From contig JALDNG010000001.1 of the NCBI GenBank assembly GCA_024349245.1, positions 3,866,001 through 3,930,000 on the forward strand: 64,000 nucleotides of DNA, written 5' to 3'. The translations under genes and the position numbers were made by a program. This document shows, piece by piece, positions 1 through 10,339 of this stretch. A model generated the notes under the pieces. It ran no database searches. It was given only the letters and a program-made list of their open reading frames with translations, and was not told the origin of the DNA. The stretch comes from Neodontobutis hainanensis (lineage: Eukaryota; Chordata; Actinopteri; Gobiiformes; Odontobutidae). Every line of letters begins with the position of its first letter. The stretch's first letter is position 1.

Positions 1-246
1 TAAATGCGTTACAAAATAATCTCTGAAACTGGAAAAATGAGCTGACTCCTTCGCGGTTAATGCACAAATGTCAATAGCACTGTATGTAGTGTATGTGAAA
101 GAGCACAAACAGTTTAGAAAAGTACAGGGCTTCGGTGTTGCGTGCACTCCGCTTACAGCACCAGCCGCTTGGCGTATCTGTCGTCAGCTCACTATGTCTT
201 CTGCACGCCCACTCAGGAGATACTCTTTATCTTAAGATATTGTACT
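1..246. other. No definable feature
   Basis: Mixed sequence with a short GC-richer patch at about 125-200. I see no gene, repeat or splice-bounded frame. The 78-codon frame starting at 142 runs into the neighbouring Tc1 remnant and has no protein character. Confidence 0.4.
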
Positions 247-835
247 AAGTCCCACCCTGATGCACCCATCTCTCTGGAACAGGGTCAGTCTGGACTCCTC
301 AGACCACGTGACCTTCAGAGTCCAATCTTTGTGCTCCAGAGCAAATTGAAGCTTTTTTTCTCCCATTTGCCTCACTGACAAATGATTTTCATAGGGCTAC
401 ACAGCTGTTTAGTCCCAATCTGAGTTCCCTTCACATAGCATGTTTGTGGAAATGCTCTTACTTTCAATATTAAACACAGCTGTGAGTTCTATTCTTGCTT
501 TTTATGATTTGATTTCAAGAAACTTTTAAGTGATCACAATCATTTGAGATTTCTTTCCGACCACAGTTCTTTCTTGAAGATGATGGTTCCCAACTGTCCT
601 TCCAGTTTTAAATAATGCATTGGACAGTTCTTAACCCAACTTTAGTAGTTTCTGCAATCTCCTTACATGTTTTCTTTGCTTGAGGCCAATAATGTGACCG
701 CTCTGAAATAGATTAACATTTTTTAACATGTTTCTTCCTACATGGTTGTTTAAGAAATGAGAAACTACACTGCATCAGTTTGGGTTAAATAACTTGTTGC
801 TCAAATAAATCCAGGTGTTGTTTTTTTTTCACCAG
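247..835 (-). mobile_element. Tc1/mariner-like transposon remnant
   Basis: Read on the minus strand, this stretch follows the layout of a fish Tc1-like transposase gene. It runs from a helix-turn-helix region (about 600-700) to the catalytic core at about 250-330. In the core, the codons around 290-320 read like the W-[ST]-x-E-S segment holding the first catalytic aspartate, followed by a phenylalanine-glutamine-arginine-aspartate-glycine stretch. Many stops and frameshifts interrupt it, and no intact terminal repeat is visible. The left part seems cut off at about 247. Assignment to Tc1 rests on recognising the degenerate coding pattern; the exact family is not determined. Confidence 0.65.
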
Positions 836-1229
836 GCATTGTATAACATTAATGGAAACCCAGCTTTAGTTATTGTCTTTTTGTGCTTCATAAATAACTT
901 CCCATTTTTTGTAAAAACGTGCAACTGGCCCTTGCATCCAAGTAATGGATGTGAAAGGATTTCAGTGGATGATAAATAACAGTAACTCTTTGTCATATCT
1001 AATTTTTGTTTTGTATTTGTATAATATCATAAATTATTTAAGTTAGTTGGTAAAATAACATCCAAAAATCTCTGAGGTATTTCTCACAAGAGACACAAAA
1101 GCAGGAAACAAAAAGAAATTGTGGACTGAGTTTTTATATACAGTATATTGTTTGTTTTATTCCTTCAATTAATAGTTAGCAAATTGACCGGGGAGTTAAA
1201 CCTCTGCACTGTTTTTAATTGTACATCTA
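836..1229. other. AT-rich stretch without a feature
   Basis: AT-rich, non-repetitive. It may contain the decayed outer end of the preceding Tc1 remnant, but I cannot place a terminal inverted repeat. Confidence 0.4.
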
Positions 1230-1540
1230 TTAAGTATCCATTCTTTTATTTACAACATAAAGTAAAGGGACTGTTTCAGAAGAGTTTTGCGATAAGCAGT
1301 AAATATAATCCATTCCACTGAGACCCATGTTAATGCCAGGTCTGAACAGAAGCCCTTCACAAACCCAGGGTCTGAACTGGTCCACAGCCTCCTGTCGTTT
1401 CCTCGCCATAACACACCCAGCTGCTGCTTTTTGCATGCTCCCCAGTATTTCTGTAAAAATATGTTCAAGTGCATGGTTCATCTCCCACAGCGTCAGAAGC
1501 TCCCGTCTCAAACAAACTTGTGAACTAAATGAGTGTAGAC
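1230..1540 (-). CDS. Possible terminal exon of an unidentified gene
   Basis: A minus-strand frame stays open from about 1625 down to a TAA at 1230-1232. The part below 1540 has a natural protein-like composition: LRRELLTLWEMNHALEHIF near its start, a basic MARKRQE segment, then WVCEGLLFRPGINMGLSG and a hydrophobic end. A CAG that could be a splice acceptor lies directly upstream at about 1541, and no ATG is well placed for a start, so a last exon is the simplest reading. I do not recognise the family, and the opposite strand also carries a 134-codon open frame here, so this could be chance. Neighbouring DNA is transposon debris with no other exon that I can join to it. Confidence 0.25.
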
Positions 1541-2134
1541 CTGTGTTGTCACCACACGGAGCTGGAAACTGCGGGAGGCTGTCGAGGGAAGCTCTTTCGC
1601 GTGTTTGTCTCTTTTTACCTGTTTACACTCGCTCTTGTACTTTGTATAGTAAAACTGTTTGTAATATGTCATTTCAAAATCACGTTATTATAAAGATAAA
1701 GGTATACTATAAAAGGGATGTGTGCCAATAGAGAGATGTACTGCCAATAAACGATACTGTCAAACGGATGTGTGTGCCACTTTAATTTTGGAAACACTTT
1801 ACAGACACCTAAAGACATAAATGATTTAAATAATTATTTTAAATATTTTATTTAAAATGTTTGTTGTACTTTGTATCTCATCTCTGACATTTCTGAGACT
1901 GCTCGAAAAGGCTGCTGCATAAAAAACAGAATTAGGGAGGGGAGAAATACAATAATCAGACTGACGAAAGGTGGACATGTTAGTACACTATTAGAATAGA
2001 ATTAAAACAGCAGAAACTTCAAATACACTGTTTAAGACATGATTTTAATCACTAGTGCTCATTAGGAATAGAACGGCTTCACAGGAGGCATCTGCTGTAG
2101 AGTAGCAATAAGAATAAATAAAAATGTTAAACCC
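1541..2134. other. No definable feature
   Basis: AT-rich sequence with no recognised repeat, RNA gene or exon. Short A/T homopolymers only. Confidence 0.4.
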
Positions 2135-2230
2135 GACTGATATCCGTTTTCCCTGTTTACTTTGTCCAGCTGCTCGTCTTCGTGTGTTTAATTGGCCACA
2201 ACTTCCAGCATTTGGTCTAAAGGTCCAAAC
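2135..2230 (-). repeat. Partial copy of the repeat at 4470-4560
   Basis: The reverse complement of about 2140-2225 matches about 4470-4560 with scattered differences. Both share a core reading ggccaattaaacacac, preceded by cagaccaaatg or the diverged tagaccaaatg. It is a third piece of the repeat whose inverted arms flank the LINE at 3088-4267. Family unknown. Confidence 0.6.
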
Positions 2231-2744
2231 TATTGGCAAACAAACTAATCATATACCGTAAAAGCCAAAGACCTTGTCAAATTGAAAACTTTGTTGACAC
2301 TATATAAAGCAAAGACTTCCTTCCTTCCTTCTAAGATTCAAAAAATGTTTGCTAATCGTGAGGGGGTATAATTTGAGGCGGAAATACAATTTAAAGATGC
2401 AATGTCCTCGTACCTCACAGAAGGCAGTGTATTACTCGAGGTGGTGTGACTTTGTGGAACGGTCTGGATGATAATATAAAAGATGCAACAAGTTAGCTGC
2501 AATTAAAAAAAATATATAAGACAAGCCTTTTAAAAAAAAAACACTGAAGTGAAATGATGAATTATAAATGTAACAAATAATAGCAATTAATATAAAATAA
2601 CAATAATTTAAGTTATGCTAAAATGGCAGGAATAAAAATGTCTGCTATTTGTAATAATTGTTGTAGTTTTCTAGTGTTTCTTCTGTTTTGTTTTGTGATA
2701 TCATGTGGTGCTTTGATTTGATTGTTTAAAAGGGGTGGGCAATT
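2231..2744. other. AT-rich stretch without a feature
   Basis: Contains several A-runs (for example near 2505-2540) and no frame or repeat that I recognise. Confidence 0.4.
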
Positions 2745-3072
2745 ATAATTCTTTGACTTCGGCCAATGCCCTTTTGGCCAATGTGAGCTTTATTTGAAAT
2801 GTAATGTGTTTTTGTTTTTTCTTTCTCTCTCTCTCTGAATAATAAAAAAAAAACAACAACAAAAAAAACACACACTTTCGTACTTCCAGACCGAGACCAA
2901 AGATCAGCTGTCTGGCCCGAACCAGGGCCTACTGGAGCTTTCACGCCTGAAGATTTGGTTTGAACCAAACGGGAGCCCGTAAGTCTGGATAAAACAGGTG
3001 TGAAAGAAAATACAACCTCCTTAAGCCTTTCCTTTGAAGTCCAGTTACAGTTAAAGTAGGCAAACCTTATTG
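2745..3072 (-). repeat. Left inverted arm of an interspersed repeat
   Basis: Reverse-complemented, about 2870-3060 aligns with 4300-4460. Shared blocks include gtgaaagctccag and cagctgatctttggtct against cagctgctctttggtct. Further out, 2745-2800 resembles 4450-4480. The two arms are in opposite orientation and are separated only by the LINE inserted at 3088-4267. Before the LINE arrived they would have faced each other almost directly, like a foldback or long-TIR element. A low-complexity CT/A-rich patch lies at 2819-2875. Confidence 0.6.
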
Positions 3073-3087
3073 CTTTATCAACATATC
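3073..3087. repeat. Target-site duplication, left copy
   Basis: The 15-bp sequence ctttatcaacatatc is repeated exactly at 4268-4282, bracketing the LINE. It marks the 3' (tail) side of that insertion. Confidence 0.9.
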
Positions 3088-4267
3088 CATCCATCGATCC
3101 ATCTTCTACCTCTTATCTGGGGCCGGGTCACAGGGGCAGCAGTCTAAGCAGAGACGCTCAGACTTCCCACTCCCCAGACACTTCCTCCAGCTCTTCCGGG
3201 GGGATACCGAGGCGTTCCCAGGTCAGCCGAGAGACATAGTCCCTCCAGCGTGTCCTAGGTCTTTCGCGGGGTCTCCTCCCGGTGGGACATGCCCGGAACA
3301 CCTCCCTAGGGAGGCGTCCCGGGAGGCATCCGAAACAGATGCCCGAGCCACCTCAGCTGGCTCCTCTCGATGTGAAGGAGCAGCGGCTCTACTTTGAGCT
3401 CCTCCCGAGTGACCGAGCTCCTCACCTTATCTTTAAGGGAGCGCCCCGCCACTCTGCGGAGAAAGCTCATTTCGGCCGCTTGTATCCGGGATCTTGTTCT
3501 TTCGGTCATGACCCAAAGCTCATGACCATAGGTGAGAGTAGGAACGTAGATCGACCGGTAAATCGAGAGCTTTGCCTTACAGCTCAGCTCCTTCTTCACC
3601 ACGACAGACCAGTACATCGACCGCATTACTGCAGAAGCTGCACTGATCCGTCTGTCGATCTCACGCTCCCTCCTTCCCTCACTCGTGAACAAGACCCCAA
3701 GATACTTGAACTCCTCCACTTGAGACAAGAGCTCTCCATCAACCTGAAGGGAACAAGCCACCCTTTTCCGACTGAGAACCATGGTCTCAGACTTGGAGGT
3801 GCTGCTCCTCATCCCAGCCGCTTTACACTCGGCTGCAAACCGTCCCAGTGCCTACTGGAGGTCCTGGCTTGATGGAGCCAACAGGACAACATCATCTGCA
3901 AAAAGCAGAGACGAAATCCTGTGGTCCCCAAACCAGACTTGCTCCGGTCCCTGGCTGCGCCTAGAAATCCTGTCCATAAAGATAATGAACAGGACCGGTG
4001 ACAAAGGGCAGCCCTGCAGGAGTCCAACATGCACCGGGAACAGGTCTGACTTACTGCCGGCAATGAACCAAGCTCCTGCTTAGCAAAGGGCCCCGGACCC
4101 CTTACTCCCAGAGCACCCCTCACAGGGCGCCTCGAGGGACACAGTCGAATGCCTTCTCCAGATCCACAAAGCACATGTGGACTGCACCCTGGAGAGGGTA
4201 TAGAGCTGGTCCAGTGTTCCACGACCGGGACGAAAACCGCATTGTTCCTCCTGAATCTGAGGTTCAA
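3088..4267 (-). mobile_element. 5'-truncated non-LTR retrotransposon (RTE/Rex3-like)
   Basis: A LINE copy of 1180 bp, inserted in reverse orientation and bracketed by an exact 15-bp target duplication. Its 3' end lies next to 3087 and begins, on the plus strand, with repeats of ccat, that is a (GATG)n-type tail on the coding strand. Fish Rex3 elements are known for such tails. The coding part starts within reverse transcriptase and continues to the C terminus, so the 5' end, including any endonuclease, is missing. A closely related tail is present in plus orientation at 57762-57935. Clade assignment to RTE/Rex3 is from memory of the protein and tail, and is tentative. Confidence 0.9.
3306..4262 (-). 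pseudogene. Reverse transcriptase C-terminal fragment of the LINE
   Basis: Conserved blocks appear in order on the minus strand but in shifting frames. QCGFRPGRGTLDQLYTL lies at about 4200-4260. GLLQGCPLSPVLFIIFMDRI at about 3960-4030 is a typical RT motif before the active site. LLFADDVVLL at about 3890-3920 holds the FADD catalytic aspartates. EEFKYLGVLFTSEG lies at about 3680-3720 and RSQLRWLGHLFRMPP near 3320-3360. The RT catalytic pair is therefore retained, but frameshifts and the missing 5' part mean no functional protein. The 196-codon plus-strand frame over the same DNA is an antisense shadow. Confidence 0.9.
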
Positions 4268-4282
4268 CTTTATCAACATATC
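4268..4282. repeat. Target-site duplication, right copy
   Basis: Exact copy of 3073-3087, marking the 5'-truncated side of the LINE insertion. Confidence 0.9.
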
Positions 4283-4570
4283 TTACTTTAAATACTGACT
4301 GTCTGAATTTGGGCACCATTCAAACTCAGGGCTCTTTTGCACCTGTACGATGGGGTCCAAACTTTCTGACTTCCCTTTTTGCTCCAAAATCAAATTGTCA
4401 GGTGTGAAAGCTCCAGCAGACCATGGCTCAGACCAAACAGCTGCTCTTTGGTCTTTGTAAAATTGCATTTTGCCGATAGTCGGGACTTTCAGACCAAATG
4501 CGAGAAGACATGGCCAATTAAACACACAGACGAAAAGAAAAGTGAACAGAGGAGGGAAACAGGGACACAA
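4283..4570 (+). repeat. Right inverted arm of an interspersed repeat
   Basis: Pairs with 2745-3072 in opposite orientation and, in its distal third (4470-4560), with 2135-2230. The arm contains gtgaaagctccagcagacc and cagctgctctttggtct. No coding capacity or terminal motif identifies a transposon family. Confidence 0.6.
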
Positions 4571-5265
4571 CCCATCAGTCAAATTCTATTTTCATTTGTG
4601 TATGATCACCTTAACTTAGCACTTTTTTATTTGTCTATGTTAGGAAGATAGACATTTAAAAAGATCTACAGAATATAGTGGAAGTTGCATTACTTGCATT
4701 AAGTGCAAGTCCATGTTTATGCAGACTCACAATATTTCCGACGCCACATGAACACATCTTGTGCCCCATTATTTTAAAATGATACATGTTCTATACGAGC
4801 CTTGTGTACATCTTTTGATCTTCACAATATACATCCCAGCGCATTGTGATGCCTTTTGGTGTGATGCCATGATTATGTTTTAATAGACGTTTAATAGAGT
4901 TGGAAGCCAGAAATACCCCCTCCCTTACTGACATTCCACGGTAACCATGGCAACACAGATAGAAGCCACACACATAATTTATTCCAGTGCAATGAAACAC
5001 ACAGATGAAACAATCAGAGCTGACCTAGATTGGGACGAACAGGCAACTATTCGAATTAACCGATGAAAAATGAATCAAAAGAGTGTTATTACTCAGGTTT
5101 GTGTCAAGTTATAAAAAATTTAATCTGTGGAGATACTGAAGGAGGCTTGCATTTGCAGTTATTTCAGCTCTGTGTCCTTGTCCTGCTGTGTTCAAAATGG
5201 TATTTTGTCTTCATTAAAGAGCGCTTTGGAAAGAAAAATTTAAAAACTAAAATAAAAAAGGAGCA
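4571..5265. other. No definable feature
   Basis: AT-rich sequence with no recognised element. Open frames here are short and lack protein character. Confidence 0.4.
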
Positions 5266-5375
5266 GCATGCGTCGGTCTTTAGCTGCTCACTTCCAGGTT
5301 TGTACCGTCGTCGGCAGCGTTGCCATGGAGAGCCGTGTGATCCTGGTGCTCGGCGGCGCTCAGCATGAGCCCATA
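5266..5375 (+). other. GC-rich island, possible exon of unknown identity
   Basis: A CpG-containing patch in AT-rich surroundings. It includes a good initiation context (ccATGg at about 5322) followed by MESRVILVLGGAQHEP and a stop. It could be an untranslated or short coding first exon, or simply a compositional island. No partner exon was found. Confidence 0.15.
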
Positions 5376-5655
5376 AGCCCTACAAGGCCACCGAGTTATC
5401 ATTTCAGCAGCAGCTAATATTTGGACCGAAACAGGACTCGGTCAAACCACAAGGACTGTTGTATCAGTCGTTTAACAGTTGTTTTCTCAGTGTGTGCTCA
5501 ACTGTTTACCACTGATTATTCAAACACATTCACAAACAAGGGACACAATCAAATATTATGCTAATGTTGCATTCTTTTTATTCAGCTCTAACCTATAATA
5601 GATTCCTCCTGGTCAACATGGTACTGTTTAAACTTATTTAAAATAAAACTCAAAA
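5376..5655. other. No definable feature
   Basis: AT-rich spacer before the Tc1-like element starting at about 5656. Confidence 0.4.
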
Positions 5656-6320
5656 CTACAAACCCAGTTCTATTACAGTGTAAATAAAAACAGAATGGAA
5701 TCATTAGCGAATTTCAAAACAGAAGATATCAGGTTTTAAAACACTGAGACATTTTACAATTTCATAAAAAATAATAGCACTTTTGGAAATAGGAACAGAG
5801 GCAACAAAAGGCTGGAAAAGTGCTACTAAAAAAATAAAAAACATTCTGCAGCAGAAGCATTTAGCATCTAATTAGGTTTAAAACTGAGTATAAGAGCCTT
5901 TTATAAAGAGTCTCTTAGAAGAAAAGATGGGCAGAGGTTCAATTTGTGGAAAAACTGTCTGAAAAAAGAAGCGAAAAAAAGACTTTATTTTTTTTTTTAT
6001 TATTAAATATTCCACCATCTACAGAAGATATCAAAAGATTCAGAGAATCTTGAGAAATCTCTGAAAGAGACAAGGCCAAAGGTCAGTAATAGATGCTGTG
6101 ATCGTCGGGTTCAAGCAGCACTGCATTAAAAACAGGCCTTATTTGGTTCTGGAAATCAACAGTTCTTTGTGACGTCCACAAATGAGTACGTTAAAGCCGC
6201 ATCATAAAAAGAAGAAGCCATCCAGAAGCACCAACTTCTTCTCTGAGTTAAAGGTCATGCTGTGCCAAAGATTTTGAATCATTTGACCATAGAACAGCTT
6301 TCCATTTTGCCTCAGTCTGT
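5656..6320 (+). mobile_element. Decayed, rearranged Tc1-like transposon
   Basis: The left end (5656-5710, with gtaaataaaaacagaatgg) is typical of a widespread fish Tc1 family. Transposase coding starts near the ATG at 5927 (MGRGS...CGKTV). It continues with IKRFRES at about 6030, HCIKNR at about 6120, then lysine-rich codons near 6210. Stops and frameshifts are frequent and a central block is missing. The last part, about 6266-6320, matches the WTEAKWK...LWS region only on the opposite strand, so the right part has been inverted. No right terminal repeat follows. A shorter piece of the same family lies at 35985-36080. Confidence 0.8.
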
Positions 6321-6324
6321 AGTG

Positions 6325-6775
6325 ACACACTATAGGTGAGGACCCAAAAGTAGACACAAGAAAAAGGCTAGAGGTAAGTATTTATTGAGCAAAGTTCTGA
6401 AGAGTAACAAATTACGCTGAACTGAACACAGGAGCAGCGAGTGGCAAGCCGAATCTTCAGTGAGTGAAAAACTGGAGATGGAGACAGAAAAATAAGGGTA
6501 GGTCAAATCTGAATAAAGCTTAAAAAACCTCAACGCCTGAGCAGCCGATTGCAAAAATAAAATAAAAATCACCATCTGTTTGACGGAACAATCTGGCAAA
6601 GACTGGCAGGAGCGCTGGGTATAAGTAGTCTGTGCTTGATTGCCGAAGAACAGGTGAGTCTTGTTGCTGGTGCCCAGGAGACTCTGCCCACACACTCACA
6701 CACAGGAACCAGAGGTGTGGGGCAACACAAACACAAAATGGAGGCTAGTGTCACAGCAAGAGCGTGACACATGAA
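6325..6775. repeat. Fish interspersed repeat, family not assigned
   Basis: The stretch opens at about 6320 with gtagtgacacac and closes near 6770 with agcaagagcgtgacac. In between it has the style of a repeat common in fish genomes, with tttattgagcaaagttctg at 6378 and caatctggcaaagactggc at 6590. It has no coding capacity. I recognise the pattern from general knowledge of fish repeats but cannot name the family or prove its ends from one copy. Confidence 0.5.
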
Positions 6776-7657
6776 CACACGTTGAAATTGTTTGGTTAAT
6801 AAATGAAAATGTGTCTCACTGGATTTATTAACTTTGTCTGAGACCTTTTCCACTGCTTTCTCTTGTTCTCATGTGGCCTCTTGAAAAATAAATTGTCCGC
6901 CATTGTTTTAAACTATTTAACAAAGAAGAATTGCTTAGCTATGCACAGATCAGGTTAAAAATCAGCAATCCCAATCCTTTTAGGAAACCTGGATATTCTT
7001 TGGTCAGCAACCGAAGATACAACAGAAGCTCTGGGAGAAAAAAACAACAACATATTCTATATATTTTACTAAAGCTGTTAAAACATGCAGAAACTCCACA
7101 GCTCAAATGAATTCTATCACACTGTGGGCATGAACAACACGATACAGCTGTCACTATGAGCTGATGCCCATTCTACAGCACTTTCATTATCAAGCTGTGT
7201 GGCGTTGAAAACAAATCCTTTTCTATCACTGCTTTTCATTCTCCAATATTTTCCCATGCGATCACTTTGCGCCGCTCCTTCTGGCCCTTTTGGCGTGAAG
7301 TTAAACTGTGTTGAAAGCAAACTCTGAATGAAGTGCAGATATGAATCAATGACAACAGAAATAACTGCGGGGAGCTGCTTATTTATTGATAACAGCCTCA
7401 AAGGTGGGCTTCTGTTGAGCAGCGAGGCTGATGATGGGGGATTTTAGTCACAGTCATGAAGCCTCTCTAAAATATTCATAACAAACACTGTATCTCATTT
7501 CTATTAAAGTTAAAATTTTAAATGCATTGCGCATATTTAAATAAAGAAAAGCTCTAATTTGCTGCTAGATCAGAAGTTCAAGTTCATAGTCCAATTGCTA
7601 ACCCAGCATTTTAAACTTTTCACATCAAAAAATTCTCCTTAATCTTTATAGACACAC
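6776..7657. other. No definable feature
   Basis: Non-repetitive, AT-rich. Minus-strand frames of 70-95 codons around 6940-7400 show no motif or splice-bounded structure. Confidence 0.4.
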
Positions 7658-7905
7658 AAAGGCATCAGACAACACAGACTCAGACTAAACAGACCCATTC
7701 AACAAAGACTCAGACTAAACAAACTCAGACTAAACAGACCCATTCAACAAAGACTCAGACTAAACAAACTCAGACTAAACAGACCCATTCAACACAGACT
7801 CAGACTAAACAGACCCATTCAACACAGACTCAGACTAAACAAACTCAGACTAAACAGACTTAGCCTCATACAACACGGACTTAACGGCATCAAACTAAAC
7901 TTCAC
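7658..7905 (+). repeat. Minisatellite array, 15-bp based
   Basis: Tandem units of 15 bp occur in three flavours: cagactaaacagacc, cattcaacaaagact and cagactaaacaaact. They are arranged partly as 30- and 45-bp higher-order units with near-perfect copies, then decay after about 7860. The left edge reads aaaggcatcagacaacacag, which reappears in reverse orientation at 8360-8385. Confidence 0.9.
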
Positions 7906-8326
7906 GACTTTTAGAGTTTTGACCTTCACAAATGAACCAAAGCTATTAAACAGCTTTTCTCAATAAACCAAGTTTGCAGTTGTGAGCTTGCACACACAAG
8001 CTCCTCCTTTGCTACCCCACTGAGTGGAGGTCATTGAAACAGTCGACAGTTGTCATTTACACCTCTGTCCTGTGCTCTGTGTGTGTTGCCTTGTCGTCAC
8101 GTGACTCAGCGGCTAACAGAGCAGCGAACAAGACGTTCACTAAAAATGCAACAAAGAAAACACGAGCTGCAAATTAGATGAACGTAGGATAAGAAAGACA
8201 TACCCCAGCACAGGAGTCACTCTCAGTGGCAAGGTTATGTTTAGTCATTTAACATAAAAATTGTCCTAAAAGGTGATAAATGTCTGTTCTGGTTTAAAAT
8301 AATCACATTAGTCTAAAGCTGTGTTT
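7906..8326. other. Spacer between inverted minisatellite arms
   Basis: About 420 bp of ordinary sequence between the two opposed arrays. No transposase motif, ORF or tandem structure is seen. Confidence 0.5.
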
Positions 8327-8413
8327 TCTGAGTCCGTTTAGTCAGATGCTGTTAAGTCTGAGTCTGTGTTGTCTGATGCCTTTTTGTCTAAGACTGCAAT
8401 ATTGTCTGAGTCC
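8327..8413 (-). repeat. Inverted, shorter minisatellite arm
   Basis: The reverse complement carries the same cagact-type units and the same edge block (ggcatcagacaacacagact) as 7660-7680. It is more degenerate than the left array. Together the two arms form an imperfect inverted repeat spanning about 755 bp. Confidence 0.75.
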
Positions 8414-8502
8414 CTTTTCTCTGTGCCTGAGGATGTCCTAAAATGTACACTGACCAGCGCAAATAGGTCTGATGGTGAAGGTAATTTAAATAAAAAAAAT
8501 AA

Positions 8503-8525
8503 ATATATATATATATATATATATA
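8503..8525. repeat. (AT)n microsatellite
   Basis: Uninterrupted AT dinucleotides, about 11 units, preceded by an A-rich tract. Confidence 0.95.
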
Positions 8526-9174
8526 AAACTGTGCGAGTTGATGATGTCATTATGAACATTATTTTACAGGGTCTTAACTAGTAAGAGCAGGAAATGTAAG
8601 GCACCTGCACCTGCTGTGTTCCACACTGAGGTTGAAAGTTTATCAGCATTGTTCCAGAAAACACCAGGTTTAAACATCCCCAAAGTCTGGAGCACAGTTG
8701 ATATGAAAGAGGCTTAAAGCTGCCAACCATATTATAGTAAACCAATTCACCGCCAAATACTGATATACAAACTAATGTTTAAAACTTACAATAAACTTCC
8801 AGCTTCCAGAGTTTAGTGTATAGAAATCCCACAATTATCTTTGCTGTAAATTAGGTACATGGGATGTGTACTAAATATTCACAGGATCCAGCATTAGTAT
8901 ATTTTAAGTTGCTTCCATATATCTGGTCTGTTTGAGGTTGGGGTCTCTTATCTCTTTGTTGAGATTTTTTAGTCACCAGCTGTACCTGTAACATCTAGTT
9001 AAGTAGGATCTCATTTATTTGAAGATTTTTTGAAGATTTGACGTTTTACTATTCCTGTGATTATGTTGTCCATCTATACTATTCCATGATGGGGGTTTTT
9101 TTTGTCTATAAAACAAAATAATGCAAGTCTTCTGACATCTATCTGAGTAATATCTTCTAAATCAAACTTAAACA
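8526..9174. other. No definable feature
   Basis: AT-rich, without recognised repeats or exons. Confidence 0.4.
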
Positions 9175-9380
9175 CCTCGGGACTGGGCCGACTTTGTTTG
9201 GGACATAGACTTTGGTCTCCAGTGGCCAGGCTTTTGTGTTGGATCTGCAGTGTTCATTTCCCCCAAAGATGACAAAAGTAGAGCAAACCGAAAATACTGC
9301 TTTGCAAAAATGTCAAGAGGCGCAAAAACTTCAATAGTTTCTTTCTACTTTCCTTAACAACTAGAAGCCCTTATAACAGA
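9175..9380 (+). repeat. Diverged repeat, copy A
   Basis: Aligns loosely with 11128-11320 in the same orientation. Shared blocks are ccccaaagatga, gtcaaga/gcggc/gcacaaaaact and tagtttctttct against tagtctctttct. It is an old interspersed or local duplicate with no coding signature. Confidence 0.5.
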
Positions 9381-10339
9381 TTTATACCAAGATTTTAAAT
9401 GTCTATTAGCAAAAGCTTTGGTTACTTAAGTACATTACCTGTTCATTTTTGTTTCTTGAAAAGTTACTATTTCACAAGCGTTTTCTTTTTTACTCTTATA
9501 AAAAGGCCACTTGTTGTAGATTACCTTGTTTCAAGATATAATCCACTTTCAAAAGTCACATATTTACCAAAATATAATTCTTAAAATGATTGCTATGTGA
9601 GATAACTAGACATCTATCGCTTCATCTATGACCATTAAGTATTAACCTGTATTTGATTAAAAGCCATAAAGAACCTGTTGTTGCTCCTTACTATTGGCAG
9701 TGTGTGTGTTAAATAATACTCCTGATGAGGGCTGAATGATTTCTCTCGACCCGCTGCATGGGTTTATGGGAGTGTTGGTTTGAAGACGATCATGAAGTAG
9801 GTCAGCTACTCTTCAATCTCAATAAAATGAAGACAATTAAACTTATTAAATGTATCCCTTTAGAATGTTGTTTGGCAAAGTTAATGGGTTTGGTTGTGGC
9901 ACAGTCAGTTTTGCCGTTTGAGCAGACCTTTTTTTCCCCCCTCCTTTACATCGGCAGCTTCTTTCTTGTCCCTGATTGGTCAGTGGGCTGTGTTTCTATC
10001 CTCAATCTGGATTAACCTGCACCAGAGCAGTGTAAATTTTCACAGAGATCTACGTTGAAAGAACCAGGTTGAGCTTATATAAAATGGTGATTCATCCAAT
10101 CGGTTCCATGTTTTCATTTAAAGAACCTGCCCTCATCACATGGTTCTGTGTAGAAGACCGTCTGAACTGTCAGGTAGGACATGTGACATTAGACATCACA
10201 CACATAGGATTTCTTGCGCATCATGAGTGCCTTTGTACCACCACACGTCAAGAATGCAGTGTTTAAGTCCTTTAAAGCCCCACCTTAAAGGACTGCAATC
10301 ATTTATTTGAAGAATTGTATATTTCACCTGGGAATTAAA
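9381..10339. other. No definable feature
   Basis: AT-rich sequence. Two plus-strand frames of 61-85 codons (9399-9584 and 9758-10015) have no motif and no splice context that would make them credible. Confidence 0.4.

Noticed and set aside
3282..3872. 196-codon plus-strand open frame, the longest in the window
   Set aside because: It is antisense to the reverse transcriptase fragment of the LINE; its length follows from the GC-rich complementary coding strand.
7658..7905. Possible CRISPR-like array
   Set aside because: The units are contiguous 15-bp minisatellite repeats without unique spacers, and the DNA is vertebrate.
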